From the NCBI GenBank assembly GCA_022829145.1, contig CM040746.1, forward strand, positions 39,308,212 to 39,372,211: 64,000 bases of DNA. Direction: 5' to 3'. The notes beneath the pieces were generated by a model. It did not search any database. It saw nothing but the letters and a program-made list of their open reading frames with translations, and had not been told where the DNA came from. Of this stretch, positions 10,813-22,625 are shown piece by piece. Position 1 is the stretch's first letter. The number at the start of each line of letters is the position of its first letter. Source of the stretch: Albula goreensis (lineage: Eukaryota > Chordata > Actinopteri > Albuliformes > Albulidae). A program made the position numbers and the translations under genes.

Positions 10813-13140
10813 TTGCGATTGATGATTAATTTTCTTTCTTGTTCTGAGTATGTGTATGAATTGAGTGAAGTAATGAGAAGCTTCCAGTTCTTTCTGTTTA
10901 AATCCAGTTGCTGAACTCTGCTCGGAACATTGACTTTCTCCAGTTCTCTCTGCCAAGCGAATTCCCCACACATTACCTGAATCTCTGTGTATTTGTACTA
11001 ACCAAGTACAAATGCCAGGAGTCAAGCTGAGTTGATTGTTAAGCACGCTTGAGTCTTGGCAAACCGATATCCTCAATTTCCAATATTGATCTTAGCAGAC
11101 CTTGACAGCATCAAGCCGTATGGTGTATTGCCTTCTCTCCATCGATATGTCAGCATTATAACAGGATACAACAGTAACGTTAGGGGAGCAGTGCTTCTGT
11201 CTTCAGTGTTTTGGCTCTCGGCTGCCTATGGGCTGTGCCAATCAGAGCGCTATTGTACCAATTCCTGAATGTCTCCAAGGACTGACGGGAATAAAATGGC
11301 CCAATGACTCTGGTTCTGTAACCTTACCATAGTTCTATAACTCAACTCAACATTATTTTTGACACTGATTGGTAAGTTTTTTAAACTTAATGGAATAGGT
11401 CAAAATGAGCAGGTCTGTTTTGTATGCATTTCAGACGAAATGATCCTCCATTCTGCTCAAATTCCAAACTTGATTTCTACGGAATTCTTTGGTGCCCTCG
11501 CAGTATTAGAGAGTGAATGGAGACCAAATTAATTCTTTTCAAAAGATAGGCATTCTCTGAAATCTACCAAGGTCTCCTTGATAAGGCATTGTATTTAAAA
11601 AGTCCCTTTTTTACCCAAGGCATATCGTGAGTAATACATTTTCAAATTAGAAATATTGAAGTCATGTACAATTCATACGATTTCCACACACGGTCCACTA
11701 ACACACAACCAGTATTGAATGTGCATGGTAATAAAACGCAACTAGTAGAAGATCTCAAAAAATCTTGAAAACATGGGGGTTTTCCCGGTTTGTGATTGAT
11801 GTCAGGCATGTTGTGGGAATAATGGTCCCTAGAAATGCTCATTCTGTAGTGCAGAATCAGAGTCAGGAGGTACTTTTCAAGAAAGGCCGAAGATCGGTTA
11901 CTGCAGATGTTCCACAGTATGACTTATTTCTGCCTGAGGAAACCCATGTTACTAAACCAGCTGAGCACAACAGTTTCTGACCACCTGGCACAACAAAGAT
12001 CATTCCTCCTTCAAAAATGAGCACCTTGGATGGCATCTTCAAAGTGTTTTCGTCTTGCATGCAGTCGTCTTCCATGGCTATCAACTGAAGGGGCTAGACT
12101 AGGCATGAAGTGCTGATAGAGAGCTTGATTAAACCTGTACAGTAGGAACATATTATTACCGAGTTCACTCATGTAAGTAACTTCTCTCTCCCATGCTTGT
12201 GATGGAAGCAGTTGTTAGCTCGGACCTTCTTTGATGTTCAGTTAAATGAGGACAAGGAAGAAATGTGCTTTCTGTCACACTATTCCAGCTCATCCCACAG
12301 TATGTGTGAGTATAAGTGATAAGAGGCTCACTCCTGCCTGAGGTGAGACTAAAACATGGCAGAAGGTGCCCTTTGTTTAGCCAAGAGATGACATCTGCTC
12401 AGGTTTAACAAACGGGGGGAGAGGTATTAACTGGAGGCTCAAAATAACAATGAACTTCTGATGAAAAATAAATGTTCAATAAATAGTCCCTGAACACAAT
12501 ACTTTACACAGAGAAGAACTCCATCTTGTTGTTTCATAGTCAATATTTTAAAAGACATTATGGAGAGAATAAAAGCCAAATAAAAAATGATCACAAAATT
12601 GTAAAATAGTTAGAAACAGTGGCCAATTGAATTATATTATATGGACAATTGAATGCTGATCAGGGACCCCGTTGCTGTCCAGATCATAAACATTATCTAT
12701 TATGAGGACACAGACAAAATGGCTTCTGATTGGATGAGAGACAGTCATGCTGATGGCTGATTGGCTGTTGGAGCACAGCTGCTTTGGCTGTAGGTAGGAA
12801 AATTGCTGTCCAAGGTCCTGCAGAGGTAGAACTTCAGCAACAGTTGGTTCCAAACTGAGAAGCCGTTACTGTGGTTACCAGCACACGCACCTCTACTACA
12901 GGGAAGTTCCCAGAGGTTCAGCGAGAATTCCAGGGGGTCCCCAGCAGGAATCGATCTGCGACAGAGGGCCTGAAAACAGGGCCACACATGGCTGTGTTTC
13001 TGGAGTACCATCCTGCAGAGACAGCTGAACCATAACCCATTCACACTCTCAGGGCTTTGTCAAGTGAGTGGTGTTAATCTTTCAATTCTAAAATGAGAGT
13101 CTGTGCTCCTACTTTCCATTTCCTGGGGAAAAGGGGATCT
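10813..13140. other. Unique sequence, nothing recognised
   Basis: About 2.3 kb without identifiable repeats or exons. It contains three CCAAT words in NF-Y-like context (CCAATCAG at 11,238-11,245; CTGATTGG at 12,726 and 12,757). The minus-strand open frame 12,745-13,044 encodes a Cys-rich peptide matching no family I recognise, and it has no supporting splice signals. Confidence 0.45.
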
Positions 13141-13560
13141 AGGGAAACAGAGGAATGTACCCACTCCGCTCCCTCTCCTCCTGGATCATCATAATTATAA
13201 AGGGCCATTGTTCCTTCGGGGATAAGCAGTCAGGTCGGGTAGGGGAGATTCAAGCTCTCTGACTCATTCTTTATTTATTGCGACAGTCATTTACCTAACA
13301 GGGAAGAAATAGTCTCCCTGAAGGACAAAAAAGCTCCTAAATGGTGAAGAGATTTACACTCCGTCAAAAGGCTGTTTCACTGGCTAATTTGTCTCAATGC
13401 TTTGACTTTATTGAGCATTTTGGAGCCCGCTGTTTTCTGCGGCTTTGTCAAGCCATTGTGAAACCGCAGTTCGTTTCTGATTAATTTACTGCTAAAGCAT
13501 GACAATTCAGGTCATGAGGTGACTTGCGTGTACCTTCTGTACGATTAATGAAATGTAATA
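13141..13560. promoter_or_regulatory. Candidate conserved non-coding element
   Basis: Unique sequence with high word complexity and no credible exon. It includes ATCATAATTATAAAG, TTTATTTATTGCGACAG, GCTTTGACTTTATTGAGC, TTCTGATTAATTTACTGC and TTCAGGTCATGAGGTGAC. The dense mix of homeodomain-type TAATTA/ATTAAT cores with nuclear-receptor-like GGTCA resembles deeply conserved developmental enhancers. This is inference; no alignment was possible. Confidence 0.4.
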
Positions 13561-13979
13561 TTTAACAGTCAAACAGCTGAAACGGGCATGTAACATGTTC
13601 CAAATATGGGAATTGCTTTCAGATTTATGGACTAATCCAAATGGTTTCTTTACTTCTATATAAAGCTAAAATTTACAGCTTCAGACATGAAGTGGCCCCT
13701 TCAAACAATATGGCTGCATCAAAGTAACTAGTCATAATGATGACAAAGGAGGCGGATTCTCAGAACTAGTGCATTGTCTTGTACAGTTCAAAGTTACGAA
13801 CATTTGAGGGTTCTGAACGGCCTCCATTTCCGATGCACTCATGTCTTTGAGGTCTTCGCTGCATCCCGGATCTATTTCGGGAGATATAAATCACAGTCCA
13901 ATTATCTAAATTGCATGAATGTTGTGAGACTCGTAGTTTTATATTCTCAAGCTTCTGCTTTAAGGTATCTCAGCAGAGG
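13561..13979. other. Unique spacer
   Basis: About 420 bp of single-copy AT-rich sequence between two enhancer-like blocks. Nothing recognised. Confidence 0.4.
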
Positions 13980-14425
13980 GGGCCCCCTCCTTTAATTACG
14001 AACATCAAACATACGAGATTGCATGTCCAATTTCCTTCCTCGTGCACGAGCCGAACAAATTGAGTTGTTATTATGCTGGAAGAGCTCCCCGGTGTGTATA
14101 GATCGGAGGGTATTTGAGGAAAGACGCCGTAATTTGGCCACATTGCTCTTGGCGTCTATTAAAACACTCGAGCAGCATCAGAAGTGTGCGCTTATGCAAA
14201 TATGATATGGGAGGAGATGTATTATCATGGTGGGCTCATTGCAAAGGGATTTCGCTATTGGAAACTAAAGCAGTGAGACATTTCCATTTTAATGTGCTGT
14301 GTGGTAAAATCAGAAACTTCCCTGATTGCTTTGCCTCCCTCCCCTGCGTCTGCCCGCGCTGTAATTGCTTGATCAGGCTTTTGGGTCCAGTAAAGGGAGA
14401 TGCTTCTTCTCCTGCGTGAGGCTGG
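13980..14425. promoter_or_regulatory. Candidate conserved non-coding element with octamer
   Basis: Non-repetitive sequence containing TTTAATTACGAACATC, an exact POU octamer ATGCAAAT (14,194-14,201), GCTGTAATTGCTTGATC and other AT cores among CpG-containing words. The open frames of 60 and 101 codons over it show no domain and overlap in different frames, which argues against an exon. Possible enhancer. Confidence 0.4.
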
Positions 14426-14564
14426 GTGAGAGCCCTGTAGCCTCAGTCACATACACTAAAACAAACAGCCACGGGTTTATGTGCTGTTTTTATTAATGGC
14501 TAAGCTTCTCATGTGAGGAAAACAAAGTGGTATCTAAAGGATGGGAAGTGCTGGCAGTTTCCGT

Positions 14565-14565
<1 letters not shown>

Positions 14566-14593
<28 letters not shown>
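14566..14593 (+). repeat. Poly(T) run, 28 bases
   Basis: An uninterrupted T run. On the minus strand it could be the A tail of a retroposed copy, but no source sequence is recognisable beside it. Confidence 0.85.
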
Positions 14594-14598
<5 letters not shown>

Positions 14599-15188
14599 GA
14601 ATTGCGTTTTGTTTTTGCAAACGCAGCAGTAAAAGTGTCTGCCATCGCTGTCTAGTGAAAGATGCTCAGAGCCAATCTTCAGAGCCCCAAAGTTTTTGCC
14701 GCTGAGTTGAAACTTTTTTTTTTTTTCTGTGTTTTGTTGGGCATCAGTGTAAATATTCATGAGAGAGAAAAACATAATCTAAATCATAAAAAGAACTCGT
14801 ATCCCCCTTTTGGCCATTTTTTTAGATTTATCTTTCAATAGAAAACTTTCATCATAACTTGTGTTTAGTGGATGTTTCATGGCTCAGTGACAAAAAAGTT
14901 AATTTAAAATATAATTTGACAAAAACATAGAACAATAAGTCTGTAATGTAATATTGAAAAGTTAAGGTTCTCATTGCCTGAAATTATAAGGTGTTCCCAG
15001 GTTTTTTTATGATACAATATGCTGATCAATGTCATTGTCATTGAGGAAGTGACCAATTTGTTGCCAGATTTTTGAAGTTGAGAGATAACAGGAAGTGACA
15101 TCACCTGTTAGGGGGAGGTGTCTCCTCACAGCTCGAGTTTAAGGCAATGCAACATTCCAGATTCCATAAACATTCTTTACAAACATTC
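14594..15188. other. Unique AT-rich sequence
   Basis: AT-rich single-copy sequence with several short T runs. No feature recognised. Confidence 0.4.
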
Positions 15189-15300
15189 TTTAGCCATTGT
15201 CTGCATTATTCAATGTGATCATCCCTTTTACTTTAGCCATTGTCTGCATTAGTCAATAGGGTTATCACTATTACTTTAGCCATTGTCTGCATTATGTTTC
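15170..15300 (+). repeat. Short tandem repeat, 43-bp unit, about 2.5 copies
   Basis: The word TTTAGCCATTGTCTGCATTA recurs at about 15,189, 15,232 and 15,275 with AT-rich spacers, a 43-bp period. A smaller duplication of AACATTCTTTA immediately precedes it. Confidence 0.85.
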
Positions 15301-16935
15301 AGCATCTTAAGAAGAGGCTCACAGTAGAGTGTCAAATGACTGGTGCATGTAAGTAAATGACAAACCTAGTTAGGCTGAATTAGTGTGAAAGTCTGACTGA
15401 TTTCATTGAATATGAGCCTTAAAATGGTTAATGTATTTGAAGGCATCAAATACGTCACAAATGAATCTGGCTATCATATTTCACACCAGATATATTTGGA
15501 ATCATTTCATCAAATTATCATAATTTCCTAACAATTTATAACCCTGACATGGGGGAAAAAAAAGCACATTTTGGTCATGTGCATACTTGGATAAAACTTT
15601 AGCAGCAGAAGTGTTAGACTCAACAAAAGCTAATTTAAGCATTGGAAACAAGGTGTGTGGACTGTTTAGCCAAAGAGTGATGGGTATTAATGGCAGGTGC
15701 TGAAACGGGTCATACACCAGCAGATGCTCCGGCCCTGCAGGGGTGGGCCTGGCGAGCCTGCCGTATGAAACAGCCAAACAGCCAGCATCCACAGGTGGTT
15801 TCAGCTCATACTACGGCAGCCAGCAGAGGACACATTAGCCAAAGTTCCACATTCATATGACTATTATTTGTCACTTTGATTTGATTTTAAATCTTTTCTA
15901 TTTATGTGGCACACAACCGTCCTAATACTGAGCACAGCCAATTTCTTCCTGCATATCAAAGGAACAATACTATGTTGTCTTTCATTGACAGTGTACTCCC
16001 AAAAGAAGCAGTCAAATTCAGTTGTTGCACAATGAATGAATATCAAAATATGCCCATGCAGATTTTACACAAACACTGTTTGCTTTAATGGAGTAGGGGC
16101 AGTCCCAGAATGCACCACATTGTTACATCACAATGGACCACTTATCAGGGCTCTAAAGCCTCTGTTTGGCATCGTCTCTTTTTGGTTTCTGGTGTTCAGG
16201 ACCTTGGTCAGCGCCAGCATAGGCTGACCAGCTGCTGTGGTCAGTAGAAACAGCATGTCTGACCACATCCTCGCACAGATGGTCTCTGTGTAAGGACGTT
16301 TATCCCTCCGTCTCACTCCTTCACACGTCCCTGCCACACCACCCTCTCCTTTGTGCTTTGATGCAATGAGTTTACCATTTAGACTACAATACCCACAATG
16401 CTTAGCATATCTGTTAGTCCCATATTGACATATTCTGCATGAGCTGAATGAAATGTCTTATCGTCCAAGCACACAGCTGCCTTTCTGCCTCTTCTTATTA
16501 ATGCAAAGTGAGTGCATCTTTCAAGTTTGCCTATGCAAAATTTCATCCTGGAAAAACTCACTGGAATGATCTTGCAGGGTTTCAGTGTGCAGTAGTTCAC
16601 TTGTTTATTAACTCCGAGCTTTCGGTCAACACCACCGCATTCCTCACTATCTCGCAATACCTCTGAAACATTCAAAACCTCGTGGCTCAAAACTGGCTGC
16701 CTCAAGTGTTACTCTTCAAAATAATTTCATATGGCTGGGAATGCGAGAGGGAGAAAATGTTTGAGAGGATATTATGGAAAGAAGAATATGCCCTGCAGGC
16801 CTGCCAGTAATTTAAATTGACTTGTCTGATGTTTTCATTTATTTTTGATTGAGTCCAATTTTTTTTTTTTTTTACCAGGTTTAGAGGGTGTTTCTTACTC
16901 CCTTGGTTGTTGTTTTTTTTAATGTTTTGATTTGA
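15301..16935. other. Unique sequence, nothing recognised
   Basis: About 1.6 kb of single-copy sequence. Several 60-110 codon open frames occur on both strands, but none has a recognisable domain or consistent splice borders. A T run lies at 16,859-16,874. Confidence 0.4.
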
Positions 16936-17330
16936 TCTAATCAGCCGGGCTCTGCATTTCTGTCAGCCAGGTTTTCCTGCCAGAAATTCAGTCTGCTGGC
17001 AGTAAAATCCCTCATAATAATCCTCCTCATGTAGCCACCTGTAGCGTAAAATCATCACAGCGGCTGCTGTAAGAACGGCCTTTTTTTATCAATTCTTTGA
17101 TCTTGTTTCATATAATTAATAATCATATCAATTTATTTTCTTCGGCTCAATGAGAGCTTTGTGAAAATATAGTTTGTCCTGTCATGAAGAGTATTGTAAA
17201 AAAAAATAAGAATAATCTTGTGCTTTTGATAGTGTTTGTTTTCTATTCATGCATCGAGCTCAGAAATGGAGGCGCAAGGGTCTTTACTATCGTAATGACA
17301 CACTATTGCTTTTGCCAGCTTCATTGAAAA
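16936..17330. promoter_or_regulatory. Candidate conserved non-coding element
   Basis: Contains ATCAATTCTTTGATCTTG, which includes a CTTTGATC TCF/LEF-type site, followed at once by ATATAATTAATAATCATATC and TTTATTTTCTTCGGC. The composition is complex and non-repetitive, with no exon-like frame. The TCF-plus-homeodomain arrangement is typical of developmental enhancers, but conservation cannot be shown here. Confidence 0.4.
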
Positions 17331-17690
17331 GAGGAAGTAGCTTTAAAGTGCCGGATCTGCAGTGAACCCAGGATCACCCCTGAGGGGATTCTGAGCAGAT
17401 GTCTGAACGTTTATAAACATCTGTACAGCGAGGGGCAGCTGTACACACAACCCCGATGTTGCGGTCTGGATGAATTAAACGGTCCGTACTCCAGAAATCA
17501 AGTGCTGTCACCTGCCTCATACAACCTGTACTTGATCCTGTCAGAGTCCAGCATATGAGAGCTTCAGATAGGAATGACTGCCAGAAGAGGAGCAGTTTTG
17601 AGTTTTGTTTTTTTTTTAATGACTTCTTGCATCTCTGATTCACATATTTGTTCTGTTATGCTGTCTTCTTTAAGACTGAGGTAGAAGAGA
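17331..17690. other. Unique spacer
   Basis: Single-copy sequence between two enhancer-like blocks, with a short T run at about 17,609-17,617. Nothing recognised. Confidence 0.4.
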
Positions 17691-17975
17691 AGTCCTGACA
17701 GTGGTGGTTACTTCATCGTAACTCTTCGGTCTGTTCACATCTGAAGGCTGCCCGTGGTAATGAAGACACCACCGTAGACGACCGAGTCTTTTGTGATTAA
17801 GTGGCATGTCACGCCTGGAGTAATTGCCTTAATTAGCTATTGAACAGGTTTTCTGGGTTAATGGGACGACAGGTTTGCAGTGAATTTGATTTACCGGTGG
17901 AAGTTAATGATTTCACTCTCATCTTCTGATCATTCCTCAGAACAATCTGACAAAATGGCGCTGGAAAAAGGAAAA
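17691..17975. promoter_or_regulatory. Candidate conserved non-coding element with NKX-like site
   Basis: Contains GTGATTAAGTGGCATGTCAC (NKX2-type TTAAGTGG at 17,797-17,804), then GGAGTAATTGCCTTAATTAGC, GGGTTAATGGGAC and GAAGTTAATGATTTCAC. This density of homeodomain-type cores in unique sequence is the strongest reason for the call. Inference only. Confidence 0.42.
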
Positions 17976-18999
17976 AAAAAAACAGATTCAATGTTTGTTA
18001 TTACAAAGCTAATTTCATGCCTGAGCGAGCTATCGCAGGCGCTGTTTTTCTTGAGGGAGCAGCATCCTCACTCATTCAGCGGAGGGAGGGAAAACTGAAC
18101 AGCAGGGGGAAAGAAACATTGGCTAAATTCACATAATGACACCACAGCATCCCCATTCACCAAAATTGGGATTTTTTTCCATTTGTTCCTCAGATTCTGT
18201 AACTATCCCATCCACTAATTAGGACTGTAACTGTTGGCCCAACGACTAAATAGTAGCAGGAGCTTCAATGACTATCTTATCAGAAATAAAATGCCTGGTA
18301 CCAAATTCAATCAAATGCAGTCTCTTTAAGAGTATACGCTATTTAATAAAAACGGACTTTGTTCGTTCTATAAGGGCACATGCTGTTATACTTTGTCATG
18401 AAAAGCACACATTTCAATGACATAATTAATTACATAAAATGCGATGAAATACTCAATTCAGTTACGTTAAAGTGTTAAGTCTGTGTTTGAAGTGTATGGA
18501 CCCTTAAGGACACTGAGTGCGTTTCTGTCTCACACTCTTTGACAGCATGAGTGGAAAAGCCATTCACTTGCTGCACAACTTCCTCTCTCAGTTGAGTAAT
18601 TGTGTTCCAGGTTTAAGTAGCAGAATGAAATCAGTACTGGTCACTTCCGTCATTTCTTTCATTCTCGTCGTATTCCGTCTGACAGCAAGTATGCATGACT
18701 CCATGTATATTAGATGGCGTAGAGGCAGATCTGAGGACATTATTCAGTATTAGAATTAGCAGAATAAATTGAGTTTGAAAATCAAAAGTGTGGCCCGGAA
18801 AATGCCAGAAGCAAAATCACGATAACATTTCCTTTGAATCTGCAGTTTCTAAGGGTTGGCAGAAATGAAAAATTCAAATTGGAATGCATAAAAATGTTTT
18901 ATTGTTCACCTCATTTTCTCCCCCATCCCCCCACCTGCAAAAAAAGAGAGTACCCACAGTGCTTTGTGTCTGTGTGTATCCTGGCTTTAATGCAGAAAA
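17976..18999. other. Unique sequence, nothing recognised
   Basis: About 1 kb, AT-rich, single-copy. No exon, repeat unit or transposon end seen. Confidence 0.4.
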
Positions 19000-19265
19000 G
19001 TTAGCGTGTCCACAGCGTAGCGCTGGTATCCGTCGCCACGGGACACAAATCGTTGGGCAGCGAGCGATGCATGTGTTCCGCTGACTCACCATACAGCGAG
19101 CCGATGCACTGATTTCTGCTGCAGCGGCTTCTCAGGTTGGATTAGCGCGGTAATGCCTATAATTAAAACCCCCGAGCGCCGGAATCAAGCGGCTCCGTCA
19201 GGAGAACGTGTAGAGTTACGCAGATGAGTGGTAATCTTCCACGCCTCGAGTAGACCATAGCAGCT
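19000..19265. promoter_or_regulatory. Candidate non-coding element, CpG-rich
   Basis: This stretch is unusually rich in CpG for the neighbourhood (GCGTAGCGCTGG, CCGTCGCCACGGG, GCGAGCGATGC, CCGAGCGCCGG) and contains CCTATAATTAAAACCC. Such retained CpGs in an otherwise CpG-poor region suggest hypomethylation or constraint. It could be an enhancer or a small unmethylated island. Confidence 0.35.
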
Positions 19266-19402
19266 TCAATGCCAGGCAATGATTCAGCTAGCTTAGCTTC
19301 AGTTTGCACTTGTCTTTTTATTATTATTGATTTATTTCAATTTAAGCATGACCATATTTTTCTATGGTGGAATAAGCATCTATGCAATGGCTGTTTTATG
19401 AC

Positions 19403-19482
19403 CTCTCTTTCTCTCTCTCTCTCTATCTGTCCCTCTCTCTCTCTCTCTCTATCTCGCTCTCTCTTCATCTCTCACTCTCCCA
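19403..19482 (+). repeat. (CT)n microsatellite
   Basis: About 80 bp of CT dinucleotides with TATCTG, ATCTCG and TCATCT interruptions. Confidence 0.93.
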
Positions 19483-20600
19483 TCAGCATTGCTCATCTTG
19501 TTATAATCAGACGACAATAACTGTTCAAATACATCACTATAGATCGCTGCCATCAAAGCAAAAGCAAACAGGAAAGCATCGAATGAGAACGGCAGAACAT
19601 GGGGATTTAATTTTGGAGACAAGTTCTGAAAGGCCGTGAGAAAGTGTCAGCCCAAACTCCACCTGCCCTTTTTGTTGTGAAAAGGTCATTGGTGTGAGAA
19701 ACCGCCTCATTATGCCGTCTGTGGCAGTCAGTGGTGCAGAATCTTCCCTCACAGGCCAAGCCTAATAAACACCTTTCAAACGACATGCTGGTCTTCTGGA
19801 CTGTATGACACAAAGCACAGTAAATATTCTGCTTATAAAGGTGTATTACAATGTACTGTTCAAATTTCACAGAAACATATTATTTGTCGATGTTGAAAGA
19901 AACTACTATGTAAATAAATGAATAATAAAAGCCCCATATATTCATTTTTAACATGTTTTTGAGTAGAAACCTCTATGACTTTTTCCCCAAGGACTGCAAA
20001 CCTAACACTTCTATGATGATGCAATCTAATAGCATATTAAGAAATTTTGTTTTTTTTTTTTTTTTTTTGTGCTGCAAATACATAAGAAATCACATCTTGT
20101 TTGTTCCATGTAATGAATACAGGGCCAGTGCATGCCTAGTTCATGTGCATTCAGGTGCGTGGCTTGCCGAGAAAAGGAGAGCAATGCAACGGCTCAACCC
20201 CTGGCAAAGCTGAGCTAATTGTTTTCTCGTCAGTTCACACCTCCAGCCATAGGGGGCAGTAGCATGGCTGGGAGGCAGGCTCTCAGTGGTTTCACAGCTG
20301 CACCACAACCCTGTGCCTCTACTACATGTGCCCACCAGAGACCCAGAGAGCCACTCTGGGTGTTTATGATATTGTGAAAGACATTTCGGGATTTTAATTA
20401 TTATTGGCAATATTTTTATTTGTGTAATTCATAATTTTTTATATATAACACTGAATTTACTCTCTTGTTTAACTCTCTGTCTGGTCAGTGCCAGCAGCAA
20501 ACAGACGGGCTCGCTGTCTGAGCCATATTCTGCTGCAGGTTTCTTCCTGTTATTCAGGGAGTTATTTTCCCAGCCGCTGTTGCCATGGGCTTGCTCTGAG
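19483..20600. other. Unique sequence, nothing recognised
   Basis: Single-copy sequence with a T run at about 20,050-20,068. No gene or mobile element recognised. Confidence 0.4.
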
Positions 20601-20621
20601 GGCGTCTCAGGCCTGGGATCA

Positions 20622-20686
20622 GTGTAAGGCCGCTTTGTGACAATTTGTGCTGTACAAAGTGCTGCACAAATAAAATCGAATTGAGT
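20622..20686 (+). mobile_element. 3' tail fragment of a fish LINE or SINE
   Basis: The sequence GTGTAAGGCCGCTTTGTGAC followed by CTGTACAAAGTGCTGCACAA and ATAAAATCGAATTGA has the form of the common teleost retroposon tail (…CTTTGTGAC…GTGCT…AAATAAAATTGAATTG). Only the tail is recognisable; upstream sequence cannot be assigned. Known of the family: such tails are shared between non-LTR retrotransposons and the SINEs they mobilise. Confidence 0.65.
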
Positions 20687-20694
20687 GTCAGTTG

Positions 20695-20845
20695 AAGGTG
20701 GGTCATTCCAGGCTGGGCAGCCAATGGGAGGCCTCTTGTTGTCAGATAAAGGTGGGTCATTCCGGGCTGGGCAGCCAATGGGAGGCCTCTGTGGTCAGAT
20801 AAAGGTGGGTCGTTCCGGGGCAGTTAGCCAATGAGAGGCCTCCCT
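20695..20845 (+). repeat. Tandem repeat, 53-54-bp unit, three copies
   Basis: Three units begin with AAGGTGGGTC(A/G)TTCC at 20,695, 20,749 and 20,802. Each contains GCCAAT(G)GGAGGCCTC or a one-base variant, that is, a CCAAT box. Divergence between units is low for the first two. The array starts directly after the retroposon tail, so it may have arisen from sequence flanking the insertion. Confidence 0.9.
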
Positions 20846-21879
20846 AACCTGGCAGTACCCACCACACTGCCCCTAGTGGTGTTCCCCTGAAACAGCATCT
20901 GCCCTCCATTTTCATCAAATCAGAGAATGGCCAAATTGAATTCCCACATGGAGTATGAGTGGGAAAATAGACAATCCAGAGAGGACACCACAGCACAGAC
21001 AATAAGGATGAAGAAGGATCAGGAAAGAGAAAGAGATTAGATCAGGAAAGAAAAGTCATTGTATTGGTATATTTTGCACAGAATATTAAAATTACCAACC
21101 CCCCGTTAACTCATTAACTTTATAAAAATAATAGTGACATTTGTAAAGTATACAATAACATACTTTTGGTAATTTGTTTTGTGGGGAGGTTAGAAATTTG
21201 AATTTACTTCGTGCAATTCTCATAATTTCACTTTTATATGTCAATTTTAACATGTGACTCATAAGCTTTATAATGTAAAAATTAGGAGGAATGACAATGA
21301 GTGAGTGAAAGCAAAACCCTTACCCCAGCAATATGTAATCAATGGAAAGAAAACAATCTGAAAGAGTGAGTCCAGTTTTGAAGGTGAGAGCAGTGGCCTT
21401 TGGACAGATATAAGGGCTTGTGGTGCTCAGATTTTTACAGATATTAACAGCTTTAGCACAGAAGGACTGTTCATGCTTCGTTTGCTGGCTTCATAGGATC
21501 CATCCAGCCCATTCAGACTGACAGGACAGACATTTTTATCTACAGTACTATCCACAGAAATTCATGCAAATGCTGATGAGTCCATTGCATACAGACAGAG
21601 ATATGTCACTGAAAATCCCTCTTATATTCATTAGTTGTAATCGCATTTATGGCGATTCCCAAAAATAAAAGAAAAACAGCGTTCCATTTTGGTCCATGGT
21701 AAACGCTGCCTCTGTCATTTAAAGCAGAAATACCTGATTAGCTGCGGCCAAACCCCCAGACTCCAGCCCATCTGCCAATTCTCCGAGACGGCGCACTGCC
21801 GCTGAGCAGTCATGGAGATAAACCGCAGCAAAGCTGAGGGGCTGGAGAGAGATGAGTCACCAGTGAGGTAGGCAGACTC
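20846..21879. other. Unique sequence, nothing recognised
   Basis: About 1 kb, AT-rich in the middle. No gene, repeat unit or transposon end seen. Confidence 0.4.
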
Positions 21880-22235
21880 CAGCAAGGGCCACAGTGCTGT
21901 GTGCCCATTTAAGAGAGCTCTGGTGGGGTCCACAGTGCAGTGCCCCGTTAAGAGAGCTCTGGTGGGGTCCACAGTGCAGTGCCCCGTTAAGAGAGCTCTG
22001 GTGGGGTCCACAGTGCATTGCCCCCTTTAAGAGGGCTCTGGTTGGGCCCACTGCTCCCTTTAGGTGAGTTCTGGTGGGGCCCTCAGTGCCCTTATTAAGA
22101 GAGCTCTGACTGGTTTCACAATGCAGGGGCTCTTGTGGGGCCCACAGTGCCCCGCTGCAGTAGAGCCACGGTGCCCCTTTAAGAGAGCTCTGATGGGAGC
22201 CTTGGTGCCTTTTTAGGAGAACTATGGTGGTCCAG
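21880..22235 (+). repeat. Minisatellite, 39-bp unit, about 8-9 copies
   Basis: The unit contains GAGAGCTCTGGTGGGGTCCA and CAGTGCAGTGCCCCGTTA. Perfect or near-perfect 39-bp steps occur at 21,915, 21,954 and 21,993, and the units become irregular and diverged toward 22,235. Because 39 is a multiple of three, a 180-codon minus-strand frame stays open (21,857-22,399). It has no family match and is regarded as an artefact. Confidence 0.9.
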
Positions 22236-22625
22236 AGGCTTTCAGTGAGCACTGTGAGCAAACAGGACACAGAAATGGGGGACAGGAATGCGCATCGGTG
22301 TCTCTGAACCTCAGGGCTGGCCTCCCGCCACATCCACTTGGCAAAGTGGAGCGGAAAACCTGCCGCATCGATGCAGGCTGCAGACCTACCAAACTCCACC
22401 GGAGCCGCTCACCGTGGAGTGACGCAAATTACACCTGAAATCACCAAGGAGGCAGAGAAATCCAGTGGGGCTAAGGTGCATGCAGCCAGGTATAAAATAA
22501 GAGTTTCACCTGATTCTGTCCCCATTATTCTGCTAATGCGCATGGAAAGATCACTCTGAAAAAAGGATTCGTATGAAAAGGCTTTTGTAGAGCAGTAGGA
22601 CTTCCTGGTGAAATAACTTTTAAAT

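Noticed and set aside
21857-22399. 180-codon minus-strand frame
   Set aside because: It runs through a 39-bp minisatellite whose period is a multiple of three. The flanking residues match nothing.
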